The notes under the pieces were generated by a model. The model did no database searches. It was not told the origin of the DNA and saw nothing but the letters and a program-made list of their open reading frames with translations. The translations under genes and the position numbers were made by a program. A DNA stretch of 64,000 bases from Opitutia bacterium. GTDB lineage: Bacteria; Verrucomicrobiota; Verrucomicrobiia; Opitutales; Opitutaceae. Every line of letters starts with the position of its first letter. Position 1 is the stretch's first letter. The stretch is from contig CANGHW010000010.1 of assembly GCA_947453695.1 (NCBI GenBank), forward strand, positions 1 to 64,000. Reading direction: 5' to 3'. Shown one piece after another: positions 26,055-35,721 of this stretch.

Positions 26055-29000
26055 ACGCGCCTCCCATGTCCACGCCCGATCCCCGCGCCAACGTCGAAGA
26101 CGTATTCGAACTGGCCCCACTGCAGCGGGGACTGCTCTTCCACCATCTGCGCGATCCGGCGGGGGGAGACTACATCGAGCAGATGACGTTTATGCTCGAG
26201 GGAAAGCTGGACCGGGAGGCGTTTGCGCGGGCGTGGCAGACGACGGTCGACCGGCACGCGGCGTTGCGGACCTCGTTTCAATGGGAGGGGCTGGAGCAAC
26301 CGCTGCAAATCGTGCATCGGCGCGTGCCGGTGCCGGTGGAAAATCTCGACTGGAGCGGCGACACGGCCGCGGCACAGACGACGCGGATGGCGCAGTGGCT
26401 CGCGACCGACCGGAAGCGGGGCTTTGCGCTGGCGCAGGCACCGCTGTTGCGGCTGACGCTGATCGCGCTCGGCGCGGGGCGCACCCAAGTGGTGTGGACC
26501 CACAGCCATCTGCTGCTCGACGGGTGGAGTCTGCCGCTCGTGTTGCGCGACGTGCTGGCGGCGTATGCGGGGCACACGACGGGGCGGGCGCCGGCACCGA
26601 AGTATCGGGATTTTGTCCGGTGGCTGCGCGGGCGAAACGCGACGGCGGCGGAAAATTTCTGGCGCACCGAGCTCGCGGGATTCGACGAGCCGACGCCGCT
26701 GCCCTGCGTGGACGGTGCGACGCGCGGCGGAGCGAGTGCGCCGCACGAGGCCACCGTCGCGTTTGGCCCGGAGGAGACCGGGACGTTGAAGGCTTGGGGC
26801 GCGGCGCGCGGAGTGACGCTCGCGACGCTGACCGCGGCCGCGTGGGCGCTGGTGCTGGCGAAGCGCAGCGGACGGGCGGACGTGGTGTTCGGCTGCACGG
26901 TCGCGGGCCGGCCGGCGGAACTGCCGGGAGCGGACGAGACGGTGGGACTCTTTATCAACACCCTGCCGCTGCGCGTGGCGGTGCCCGCCGTTGAGCGGGC
27001 GGGCGCCTGGGTGGCGGGTGTGCAGACGCGGCTGGCGGCGGCCCGCACCCATGAGCACACGCCGCTGGCGAGTGTGCAGGCGTGGAGCGACGTGCCGGCG
27101 GGGCGGGCGCTGTTCGAGACCCTGTTTGTGTTTGAAAACTATCCGGGCGCGGGCGAGGCGGCCACGGTGTTGCCGGAGGGGTTGCGCCTGGCGGAGGCGC
27201 GCAGTCTCGAACGCACTCACTATCCACTCACGGTGGTTGCGGCCGTGGATGGCGGGGCGCTCGTGGTGCGAATACTGAGCGACGGCCAGCGCGTGGGGGC
27301 CGCGGCGGCCGAAGAAGTGGCGGGATTTTTTCGGGCGGCGGTCGGAGAACTCATGGCGGCGGACGACGCGACCCGCGTGGGGGAACTGGATTTACTCACA
27401 ACGGCGGAGGGCGGGCAGCTCGCGCGGTGGAGCGGGATGGAGCCGGCGGCGGCGGCGGATTGGGTGGATACTTTCCTGGCGCACGTGCGTGCGCGGCCCG
27501 AGGCGGACGCACTCCGGTCGGCGGGCGGGACCATGAGCTACGGCGAGCTCGCGGAACGCAGCGCGCAGCTGGCGGACCGGCTGGCGACGGCGGGCGTGGG
27601 ACGGGAAACGATCGTGGCGTTGGGTTTCGGGCGTTCGGCGGAATGGCCGGTAGCGGCCCTGGCGGTATTGCGGGCAGGCGGCGCCTACCTGCCGATCGAT
27701 CCGGCGTATCCGAAAGATCGAATCCAGTTCATGCTCGATGACAGCGGGGCGCGGGTGGTGATCGCACCGCGCGAACACGCGGCGGCGATGCAGGGCGGCG
27801 GTCGCACCGTGCTGGCTTGGGAAGATTTTTCCGCCAAGCCGGAGTCGGGCGGCGCGGGCGCGCAGCCGTTGCCCGCGACCGACGCGCGGCAGGCGGCCTA
27901 TGTGATCTACACGTCGGGCTCGACCGGGCGCCCGAAGGGCGTGGTGGTGTCGCGCGGGGCGTGGGCCGCGCTGGCGGAGTTTCAGCGCGAGGCGGCGCGC
28001 GTCGGACCGGGCGACCGCGTATTGCAGTTTGCGTCGACGAGTTTCGACGCGTCGGTGTGGGAACTCAGTCTCGCGCTCGGCAGCGGGGCGACGCTGGTGA
28101 CCGCAACGACGGAGGCCTTGCGCCCGGGCGAGCCGCTGGCGGAAACGTTGGAACGCGAAGCGGTGACCTGCGTGCTCCTGCCCCCGAGCACGGCAGCGCA
28201 TCTGCCGGAAGGCGCGGGCGCGACAGTGAAACTCCTGATCGTCGGCGGCGAGGCGTGTCGGCCGGGATTGGTGACGCGGTGGGCGAACGGCACACGCCGC
28301 TTCGTGAATGCCTACGGACCGACGGAAAATGCGGTGGTGGCGACCTGGACGGATTTGGCCGCGACGGACACGCACGGGCCGATCGGTGGACCCGTCACGG
28401 GGACGCGGGTGTATGTGCTCGACGCGGCGGGCGCGCGGGTGCCACCGGGCGTGGCGGGGGAACTCGCGCTCGGCGGCGCGAGCCTGGCCCGCGGCTATCT
28501 CGGGCGGCCGGAGTTGACGGCGGAGCGCTTCGGGCCGGACCCGTATGGGGCGGCGCCGGGGGCGCGGCTCTACCGCACGGGCGACCGCGTGCGCTGGGGC
28601 GCGGACGGACGGTTGGAGTTTTTGGGCCGCATCGACGAACAGGTGAAACTGCGCGGCTTTCGCGTGGAGCTCGGCGAAATCGAAGCGGTGCTGGCGACGC
28701 ATCCGGCGGTGAAAGAGGCGGCGGTGGCCGTGCGGGGGGAGGCGCAGCTCGTGGCGTGGGTCGCGCGGCGCGCCGACGCGACGGCGACGGCGGAAGTGTT
28801 GCGCGCGTGGGTGCAGGAGCGGTTGCCGGAACACATGGTGCCGGGCCGGTGGTGTTTCGTGTCCGCACTGCCGCTCACGCCGAACGGGAAGGTAAATAAA
28901 CGGGCGCTGCCCGAGCCGGAATCCGAGGCGGACAGCGGGGCGGGACCGACCGACGACAACGCAGGCGCGGGGTCACCGCTCGTCGCTCTGGTCGCTGGAA

Positions 29001-32000
29001 TTTTCGGCGAAGTGCTCGGCGTGCCGCGGGTCGGGGCGGAGGCGGATTTCTTCGAGTTGGGCGGCCACTCACTGCTGGCGACGAAATTGCTCTCGCGGCT
29101 GCGGGAAAGTGTTGCACCGGGGCTGCCGTTGCGGGCGGTGTTCGAGGCCCCGACGCCGCGGGCGCTCGCGGAATTTGGGGCGGCGCATCGCACGGGGCGG
29201 ACGGAAGCACCGCCGCCGATCACGGCGCGAGCGGCCGGCACGGCGGCGCCAGCGTCATTTGGCCAGCAGCGTTTTTGGTTGTTGGAAAAACTGACGCCCG
29301 GGAACGCCGCGAACCATCTGCAGCTGGCGGTGCACGTGAGCGGGACCTTGGACCGGGAACGCGTCGTAGCGGCGTTGCAGGGGTTGAGGACGCGGCACGA
29401 GCCGCTGCGCACGGGCCTGGCTGAAGCGGACGGCGCGGTGGTGCAGACGGACGCGGGCGATGCGGCGCTGCCATTGCGCGAGAGCGAGGGCGCGGACTGG
29501 GCGACTGCGCTGGCGGCGGATGCGGCGGTCGCGTTCGAGTTGGCGCGGGGGCCGTTGTGGCGCGTGCGCGTGGTGCGCGTGGCGGCGGACGAGCACGTGA
29601 TCGGGTTCACGTTTCACCATGCGATCTTCGACGGATGGTCGGAAGGCGTGCTCGTGCGCGAACTCGCGGCGCTCTACGACGGACGGACCCTGCCGTCATC
29701 ATCGATCACCTACGGCGACTACGCGGCGTGGCAGCGCGCGTGGCTGGCGGGCGGCGAGCTGGCGCGGCAACTCGGCTACTGGCGAACGAAGCTGGCGGGC
29801 GTGCCGGTGCTTGAGCTACCGACCGACCGGCCGAGGCCGGCGGTGCAGACCTTTGCGGGCGGCGTGGTGACGGCAACGCTGGCGACAGCAGAAGCCGGGG
29901 CGGTCGCGGCGTTTGCGCGCAAGGAAAGCGCAACGCTGTTTATGGTGCTGCTGGCAGCCTGGGAAGCAGTGCTCGCGCGGCACAGCGGACAGACGGATTT
30001 CGCGGTGGGCACGCCCATCGCGGGGCGCACGCGCCGGGAGACCGAGGAACTGATCGGGCTGTTTTTGAACACGCTCGTGTTGCGTGCGGACACGGCCGGC
30101 GATCCGACGTTTGCGGAGCTGGTGGCGCGCGTGCGGACGACGACGCTCGATGCCTACGCGCACCAGGACGCGCCCTTCGAGCAGATCGTGGAGGTGCTGA
30201 ATCCGCCGCGCGATCTGAGCCGGACGCCGCTATTCCAGACGTTGCTCGTGTTGCAGAATTCACCGGCGGGCGAGGCGCGGGTGGCGGGGCTCACGCTGGA
30301 GCCGCTGCGCGCAGAGGCGACCACGGCGAAATACGAACTCACGCTCGGCGCAATGGAACGCGACGGTCGGTTGGAGCTGTCGCTGGAATTTAACCGGGCG
30401 ATTTTCGACGAGGGGACGGCGCGACGAATCCTGGCTCGCTATGTGACCCTCCTGATGGCGGCGGTCGCGCTACCGAAACGGCGGATCACGACGCTGGCGT
30501 TCCTGCCCGCCGAGGAATCGGCGCAATTGCGCTCGTGGAATGCGACCGCACGCACCTATCCGACCGGCACGTGGGTGCACGAGTTTCCGGCGCGCGCACC
30601 GGCTGAAGCGATCGCGGTGGTGTGCGGCACCGAGCGGCTGACCTATGCGGAGTTTGGCACCCGCGTGGCGCGGTTGGCGGCGCGGCTCCGCGCGGGCGGA
30701 GTCGGCCGCGAGACGCTCGTCGGCGTTTATCTGGAGCGCTCGGTGGAACTGGTGGTGGCGCTCCACGCGATTTTGCACGCAGGCGGGGCCTACGTGCCGC
30801 TCGACCCGGGGTATCCGCGGGAAAGAGTGGCCCATATGCTGACGGACGCGGGGGTCGCGTGGGTCCTGACGACGACAACGTTGGCGGGACAAATACCGCC
30901 GACGACGGCGCAACTCCTGCGGCTCGATGTGCCAGCGACGGAGGAGGACGCCACGGAGCCGGGGCGGGAGTCGCCGCAGGGTCCGCTGCACGGCGATAGT
31001 GCGGCCTACATGATCTACACGTCGGGTTCGACCGGCCGACCGAAAGGCGCGGTCAACACGCACGCGGGCATTCTCAACCGATTGCAGTGGATGCAGGAGG
31101 CGCTGCCGTTGGGCGGGGACGACCGGGTGTTGCAGAAAACCCCGTTCAGTTTCGACGTGTCGGTGTGGGAATTTTTTTGGCCGTTGATGACGGGAGCGAC
31201 GCTCGTGGTGGCGGAGCCGGACGCGCACAAAGATCCGGCGCGGCTGGTGGCGCTGATCGTGGCGCAAGGAATCACGACGCTGCATTTCGTGCCGTCGATG
31301 TTGCGCGCCTTTCTGGAAGCGCCCGGCGTGGAGCGGTGCACCTCGCTACGGCAGGTGATCTGTTCCGGAGAGGAATTGCCGCGCGAGCTGGTGGAACGGT
31401 TTTACGCGAAGAGCGCAGCGGCGCTGCACAATCTCTACGGGCCGACGGAAGCGGCGGTGGATGTGACGTGGCACGCGTGCCGGCGGGGCGATACCGGGCC
31501 GGTGCCGATCGGGCGGCCGATCGCGAATCTGGAAATCATGGTGCTGGACACGGCGGGTCGCGAGACGCCGATCGGCGTGCCGGGCGAAGTGATGCTCGGC
31601 GGAATCGGACTCGGGCGCGGTTACCACGGGCAGCCCGGGTTGACGGCGGAACGCTGGGTGCCCCACCCCACTTCGGCGGTGCCGGGCGCACGGCTCTACC
31701 GGACGGGCGACCTCGGACGCTGGCGCGCGGACGGCGAAGTGGAATACCTGGGGCGGTTGGATTTTCAGGTGAAGCTGCGCGGTTTTCGCATCGAGCTCGG
31801 CGAGATCGAGGCGGCCTTGCGGGAACACAGCCAAATCGCGGATGCGGCGGTGGCACTGCGCACAGATGCGCCGGGGGAGGCCCGGTTGGTCGGGTATGTC
31901 GTGGCGCGCGGGGCGGCACCGACGATCGCGGAGTTGCGCGAGTGGCTGGCGCGGCGGCTGCCGGAGCACATGGTGCCGGCGGCGTGGGTGACGCTCGATG

Positions 32001-32416
32001 CGTTGCCGCTCTCGCCGGCGGGCAAGACGGACCGGCGGGCGCTGCCAGCACCGGCGGCGGCGACGCGGGCGACCGAAACGGCGCCGCCGCAGGGACCAGT
32101 GGAAGAATGGATCGCCGCGATGTGGACGGAGTTGCTCGACGGCGCGCAGCCCGGGCGCGACGACAATTTTTTTGTGCTCGGGGGACACTCATTGCTGGCG
32201 ACGCAGTTTGTCTCGCGGGTGCGCGAGCAGCTGCAAATCGAGCTGCCGCTCCTGCAATTCTTTGAGGACGCGACGCCGGCGGGGTGCGCACGGACGTTCC
32301 TCGCGCTGGAGCCGGCGGCGGGCCACGCGGAAAAATATGCCCGGGCGCGGCTACGGTTGCGGGCGCTCTCGCCCGAAGAGAAGGCGCGGTTGCTGGCGCC
32401 AAAAACCGGACCATGA
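26051..32416 (+). CDS. Non-ribosomal peptide synthetase 3: C-A-PCP-C-A-PCP (modules 5-6)
   Basis: The ATG at 26051 overlaps the previous stop (ATGA). The 2121-residue protein begins with a docking/DCL sequence (NVEDVFELAPLQRGLLFHH), which fits the donor tail and epimerase of NRPS2. C5 spans about 17-460, A5 474-954, PCP5 (GGHSLLATK) follows, then C6 (FHHAIFDGWS), A6 and PCP6 (GGHSLLATQ), with a 45-residue charged tail. In C5 the first histidine of HHxxxDG is serine (S152-H153); the second, catalytic histidine is kept. A5 reads DAWLIGAVVK, a hydrophobic pocket I cannot assign. A6 reads DVWHISLVDK, the Ser code with a conservative change. No epimerase or methylase is present, so both residues should stay L. 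Confidence 0.93.
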   Translation: MNAPPMSTPDPRANVEDVFELAPLQRGLLFHHLRDPAGGDYIEQMTFMLEGKLDREAFARAWQTTVDRHAALRTSFQWEGLEQPLQIVHRRVPVPVENLDWSGDTAAAQTTRMAQWLATDRKRGFALAQAPLLRLTLIALGAGRTQVVWTHSHLLLDGWSLPLVLRDVLAAYAGHTTGRAPAPKYRDFVRWLRGRNATAAENFWRTELAGFDEPTPLPCVDGATRGGASAPHEATVAFGPEETGTLKAWGAARGVTLATLTAAAWALVLAKRSGRADVVFGCTVAGRPAELPGADETVGLFINTLPLRVAVPAVERAGAWVAGVQTRLAAARTHEHTPLASVQAWSDVPAGRALFETLFVFENYPGAGEAATVLPEGLRLAEARSLERTHYPLTVVAAVDGGALVVRILSDGQRVGAAAAEEVAGFFRAAVGELMAADDATRVGELDLLTTAEGGQLARWSGMEPAAAADWVDTFLAHVRARPEADALRSAGGTMSYGELAERSAQLADRLATAGVGRETIVALGFGRSAEWPVAALAVLRAGGAYLPIDPAYPKDRIQFMLDDSGARVVIAPREHAAAMQGGGRTVLAWEDFSAKPESGGAGAQPLPATDARQAAYVIYTSGSTGRPKGVVVSRGAWAALAEFQREAARVGPGDRVLQFASTSFDASVWELSLALGSGATLVTATTEALRPGEPLAETLEREAVTCVLLPPSTAAHLPEGAGATVKLLIVGGEACRPGLVTRWANGTRRFVNAYGPTENAVVATWTDLAATDTHGPIGGPVTGTRVYVLDAAGARVPPGVAGELALGGASLARGYLGRPELTAERFGPDPYGAAPGARLYRTGDRVRWGADGRLEFLGRIDEQVKLRGFRVELGEIEAVLATHPAVKEAAVAVRGEAQLVAWVARRADATATAEVLRAWVQERLPEHMVPGRWCFVSALPLTPNGKVNKRALPEPESEADSGAGPTDDNAGAGSPLVALVAGIFGEVLGVPRVGAEADFFELGGHSLLATKLLSRLRESVAPGLPLRAVFEAPTPRALAEFGAAHRTGRTEAPPPITARAAGTAAPASFGQQRFWLLEKLTPGNAANHLQLAVHVSGTLDRERVVAALQGLRTRHEPLRTGLAEADGAVVQTDAGDAALPLRESEGADWATALAADAAVAFELARGPLWRVRVVRVAADEHVIGFTFHHAIFDGWSEGVLVRELAALYDGRTLPSSSITYGDYAAWQRAWLAGGELARQLGYWRTKLAGVPVLELPTDRPRPAVQTFAGGVVTATLATAEAGAVAAFARKESATLFMVLLAAWEAVLARHSGQTDFAVGTPIAGRTRRETEELIGLFLNTLVLRADTAGDPTFAELVARVRTTTLDAYAHQDAPFEQIVEVLNPPRDLSRTPLFQTLLVLQNSPAGEARVAGLTLEPLRAEATTAKYELTLGAMERDGRLELSLEFNRAIFDEGTARRILARYVTLLMAAVALPKRRITTLAFLPAEESAQLRSWNATARTYPTGTWVHEFPARAPAEAIAVVCGTERLTYAEFGTRVARLAARLRAGGVGRETLVGVYLERSVELVVALHAILHAGGAYVPLDPGYPRERVAHMLTDAGVAWVLTTTTLAGQIPPTTAQLLRLDVPATEEDATEPGRESPQGPLHGDSAAYMIYTSGSTGRPKGAVNTHAGILNRLQWMQEALPLGGDDRVLQKTPFSFDVSVWEFFWPLMTGATLVVAEPDAHKDPARLVALIVAQGITTLHFVPSMLRAFLEAPGVERCTSLRQVICSGEELPRELVERFYAKSAAALHNLYGPTEAAVDVTWHACRRGDTGPVPIGRPIANLEIMVLDTAGRETPIGVPGEVMLGGIGLGRGYHGQPGLTAERWVPHPTSAVPGARLYRTGDLGRWRADGEVEYLGRLDFQVKLRGFRIELGEIEAALREHSQIADAAVALRTDAPGEARLVGYVVARGAAPTIAELREWLARRLPEHMVPAAWVTLDALPLSPAGKTDRRALPAPAAATRATETAPPQGPVEEWIAAMWTELLDGAQPGRDDNFFVLGGHSLLATQFVSRVREQLQIELPLLQFFEDATPAGCARTFLALEPAAGHAEKYARARLRLRALSPEEKARLLAPKTGP

Positions 32417-35400
32417 GCGCCTCCGATTCGGACGAGGCTCTGATGGCCCTGTTGCTCGCCAGCGACGGCGAGGCGGCGACGGCAAAACCGGCGGGCATCC
32501 CACGCCGGCCGGCCGGCGCCGACGCGCCGCTATCCTTCGCGCAGCAACGGCTCTGGTTTCTCGACCGCCTCGTGCCGGGCAATGCGGCCTATAATATTTC
32601 CGCCGCCTTCGTGTTGAGCGGTGCACTCGACGGCCCGGCGCTCGAGCGGAGCGTGCACGCGGTGATTGCGCGGCACGAGAGCCTGCGGACGGTGTTCATT
32701 GAGGACGCAGACGGACAGCCCGTGCAACGCGTGCGGGCGGCGGACGCGGCGGGCGAGGCAGTGCAGTGGGCGGATGTTTCCGCCGAGGCGGACCCGGGGG
32801 CGGCGGCGCGGCGGATTGCGGCCGAGGAGGCGGCGCGGCCCTTTGAACTGGCGCAAGGTGCCCCGGTGCGCGTCCGGATTTTACGGCTCGCAGCGACGGA
32901 GCACGCGGTCGTGTGCACCTTACATCACATTGTGTCGGACGGCTGGTCGACGGGCGTGTTGATCCGCGAGATTGCGGCGCATTATGCGACGCCGGGGACG
33001 ATCGCCCCCCTCCCGGTGCAGTATGGGGATTTCGCGACGTGGCAGCGGGCGAAGTTGACGGGGCCGGAATTGGAGCGGCAGCTCGGGTGGTGGCGGGAGC
33101 GGCTGGCGGGATTGCCGGTGCTGGAGCTTCCGACCGATTTTCCGCGTCCGGCGGTCCAGAGTTTTCGCGGCGCGCGCGTGGCGCTGGCGACTGACGCGGC
33201 ACTACGGGACGGGCTGGCGCAGCGCGCGCGCGAGGCGGGCACGACGTTGTTTGCGACGTTGCTGGCGGCAGTGCAGGTCGCACTGGCAGCGTGGAGCGGA
33301 CAGCGGGATTTCGCGGTCGGCGCGCCGGTGGCGGGACGAACACGTGGCGAGTTGGAGCCGCTGATCGGATTTTTCGTCAACACGCTCGTGCTGCGCACCG
33401 AGCTGGCGGGCGACCCGACGGGACGCGAGTTGCTGGCGCGCACGAAGCAGAATTTGCAGGCAGCGCTGGCCCATCAGGACGTGCCCTTCGAAAAACTCGT
33501 CGAGGCGCTCAATCCCGATCGGCAACTCGGCACGACGCCACTGGTGCAGGCGATGTTTTCGCTGGAGAACGCGCCCGACGGCGGACTCGCGTTGCCGGGG
33601 CTGCGGCTGACACCGATCGTGCCCGAGGGCGTGGTAGCGAAGTTTGAACTCACGGTGGGTCTGACGGACGGACCGAACGGACTGCGTGGAGCGGTCGACT
33701 ACGCGGCGGACCTCTTTACCGCGGCGAGTGTGGAGCGGTTTGCCGCGCTGCTGCAGCGCGTGCTGCGGGGCTTGGTGGAGAATCCGGACACACGGGTGTC
33801 GGCGCTCGCGGCGCCCGACGCGGCGGAGCGGGAGGAACTCGGGAAGTTGGGCAGCGGGGAGCGTGTGGTGGAGCCAAGCACGCGTCCGGCTCCGGAGCTG
33901 ATCGCGGCGTGGGCTCGGCGCACACCGGAAGCGACGGCGCTGGTGGACGCGGGCGGGACGATCACGTTTGCAGAAATGTTGGCGCGGGCGGACCGGGTGG
34001 CGGCGGGATTGCGACGGCGTGGCGTCGGACGCGAGCACGTGGTCGCCACCGCGCTGGAGCGTTCGGCGGCGCTGGTGGTGGTGCAGCTCGGAATTTGGCG
34101 GGCGGGCGCGGCATATTTGCCGCTCGATCCGGCCCACCCGGCGGAACGGCTGGCGTGGATGGCGGGCGACGCGGCGGCGCGGTGGGTAATCACAACAATG
34201 GAGCGCCGGGGAGATTTTGGCGCGGTGCCGACGGTCACGGCGGAGGAATTGGCGGCGGACGGTGCAGGCGCGGAGGCGGACGCGGGAGTGGAGAGGGAGG
34301 CCGGTGGAGCAGTGGCGACGCGCGATTTGGCCTATGTGATCTATACCTCGGGCTCCACCGGGCGGCCCAAGGGCGTGGCGGTGGAACACGGGGCGTTGTT
34401 GAATCTAATCGACTGGCACAGGCAGGCGTTCGGCGTGACGGCAGCGGATCGCGGAACATTGGTGGCGGGCGTGGCCTTCGACGCGGCGGTGTGGGAGACG
34501 TGGCCGTATCTGGGGGCCGGCGCGGCGGTGGCAGTGGCGTCGGCGGAGACGGTGGCGGCGCCGGAGCGCCTGCGTGATTGGATTCTGGAAACGGGGGCGA
34601 CGGTGAGTTTTGCGCCGACCCCGCTGGCCGAGCGGCTGCTGGCGCTGCCCTGGCCAGAACGGACGCGCCTGCGCTGGTTGCTGGCGGGGGGAGACCGGTT
34701 GCGGGCGGCGCCGCCGGCGGGCCTGCCGTTTGCGTTGAGCAACAATTACGGACCGACGGAGCACGCGGTGGTAGCAACCTCGGGGCCCGTGGCGGGCGGC
34801 GACAGGCGCGTGCCGGACATCGGACGACCGATCGCGAACACGGTGCTGCGCCTCCTCGATGCAGCGGGGCGGCCGGTGCCGCGCGGCGCAGTGGGGGAAA
34901 TCTCCCTCGGCGGGCCGAGTCTGGCGCGTGGTTATTTAGGGCGACCGGAATTGACGGCGGAGAAATTTATCGGCGACCCGCAGTCGGAGCGGCCGGGCGC
35001 GCGGCTCTACCGCACGGGCGATCTGGGGCGGTGGCGCGAGGACGGGACGCTGGAATTTCGCGGGCGGGCGGATCACCAGGTAAAAATCCGCGGACACCGC
35101 ATCGAGCCGGGTGAGATCGAAGCGGCCGTGTTGGCGCACCCGGGAGTGACGGGAGCGGTGGTGGAGGTCCGCGTGTGGCGGGGCGAGCCGGCATTGGTCG
35201 CTTATGTCGCGCCCGCCGTAGACGAGACGGCGTTGCGGGCGGCACTGCGCGCAACGCTGCCGGCCGCGATGGTGCCGTCGGTGGTGGTGATGCTCGCGGC
35301 GTTGCCACTGACGGCAAACGGGAAGGTGGACCGGCGGGCGTTGCCGGCGCCGAGCGAGGAAGCGAACGCAGCGGCGTCGGCGGCGGTGGCCCCGGCGAAT

Positions 35401-35721
35401 GCACTGGAGGCGGCGATCGCGGGCGTGTGGTGCGAGGTCCTCGGGCGCGCGGCGGTGGGCGCAACGGATAATTTCTTCGACCTCGGCGGGCACTCGCTTC
35501 TCCTCGTGCAAGTGCAAGTCCGTCTCCAAACTCTTCTCGGTCGCGCGATCCCGGTGGTGGCGCTGTTTGCGCACCCCACCGTGCGAACGCTCGCGGCGCA
35601 ACTTGGCGGTGACGCGGGTTCGTCGGGCCGTGCTCCAGGTGATAATGACGCGACGGAGCGAGCAGCACGGCAGCGAGCGGCGTTGGCGCGCAAGCGCGCG
35701 GGACGCGGAGGCGCGGTATGA
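32413..35721 (+). CDS. Non-ribosomal peptide synthetase 4: C-A-PCP (module 7)
   Basis: ATG 32413 overlaps the previous stop by 4 bp, and the product begins MSASDSDEALMALLL, so I reject the earlier in-frame ATG inside NRPS3. The 1102-residue protein has an LCL condensation domain (LHHIVSDGWS, about residues 30-475), an adenylation domain (490-985) and a PCP (GGHSLLLVQ), then a basic tail ending RAALARKRAGRGG. The specificity residues read DAWFLGNVVK, a well-known Leu code. An LCL domain fits the unepimerised Ser from module 6. It has no thioesterase and is followed directly by a PKS gene (ATGA overlap), so the peptidyl-Leu chain should pass to a ketosynthase. Leu plus C2 with ketoreduction would give a statine-type residue. 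Confidence 0.93.
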   Translation: MSASDSDEALMALLLASDGEAATAKPAGIPRRPAGADAPLSFAQQRLWFLDRLVPGNAAYNISAAFVLSGALDGPALERSVHAVIARHESLRTVFIEDADGQPVQRVRAADAAGEAVQWADVSAEADPGAAARRIAAEEAARPFELAQGAPVRVRILRLAATEHAVVCTLHHIVSDGWSTGVLIREIAAHYATPGTIAPLPVQYGDFATWQRAKLTGPELERQLGWWRERLAGLPVLELPTDFPRPAVQSFRGARVALATDAALRDGLAQRAREAGTTLFATLLAAVQVALAAWSGQRDFAVGAPVAGRTRGELEPLIGFFVNTLVLRTELAGDPTGRELLARTKQNLQAALAHQDVPFEKLVEALNPDRQLGTTPLVQAMFSLENAPDGGLALPGLRLTPIVPEGVVAKFELTVGLTDGPNGLRGAVDYAADLFTAASVERFAALLQRVLRGLVENPDTRVSALAAPDAAEREELGKLGSGERVVEPSTRPAPELIAAWARRTPEATALVDAGGTITFAEMLARADRVAAGLRRRGVGREHVVATALERSAALVVVQLGIWRAGAAYLPLDPAHPAERLAWMAGDAAARWVITTMERRGDFGAVPTVTAEELAADGAGAEADAGVEREAGGAVATRDLAYVIYTSGSTGRPKGVAVEHGALLNLIDWHRQAFGVTAADRGTLVAGVAFDAAVWETWPYLGAGAAVAVASAETVAAPERLRDWILETGATVSFAPTPLAERLLALPWPERTRLRWLLAGGDRLRAAPPAGLPFALSNNYGPTEHAVVATSGPVAGGDRRVPDIGRPIANTVLRLLDAAGRPVPRGAVGEISLGGPSLARGYLGRPELTAEKFIGDPQSERPGARLYRTGDLGRWREDGTLEFRGRADHQVKIRGHRIEPGEIEAAVLAHPGVTGAVVEVRVWRGEPALVAYVAPAVDETALRAALRATLPAAMVPSVVVMLAALPLTANGKVDRRALPAPSEEANAAASAAVAPANALEAAIAGVWCEVLGRAAVGATDNFFDLGGHSLLLVQVQVRLQTLLGRAIPVVALFAHPTVRTLAAQLGGDAGSSGRAPGDNDATERAARQRAALARKRAGRGGAV

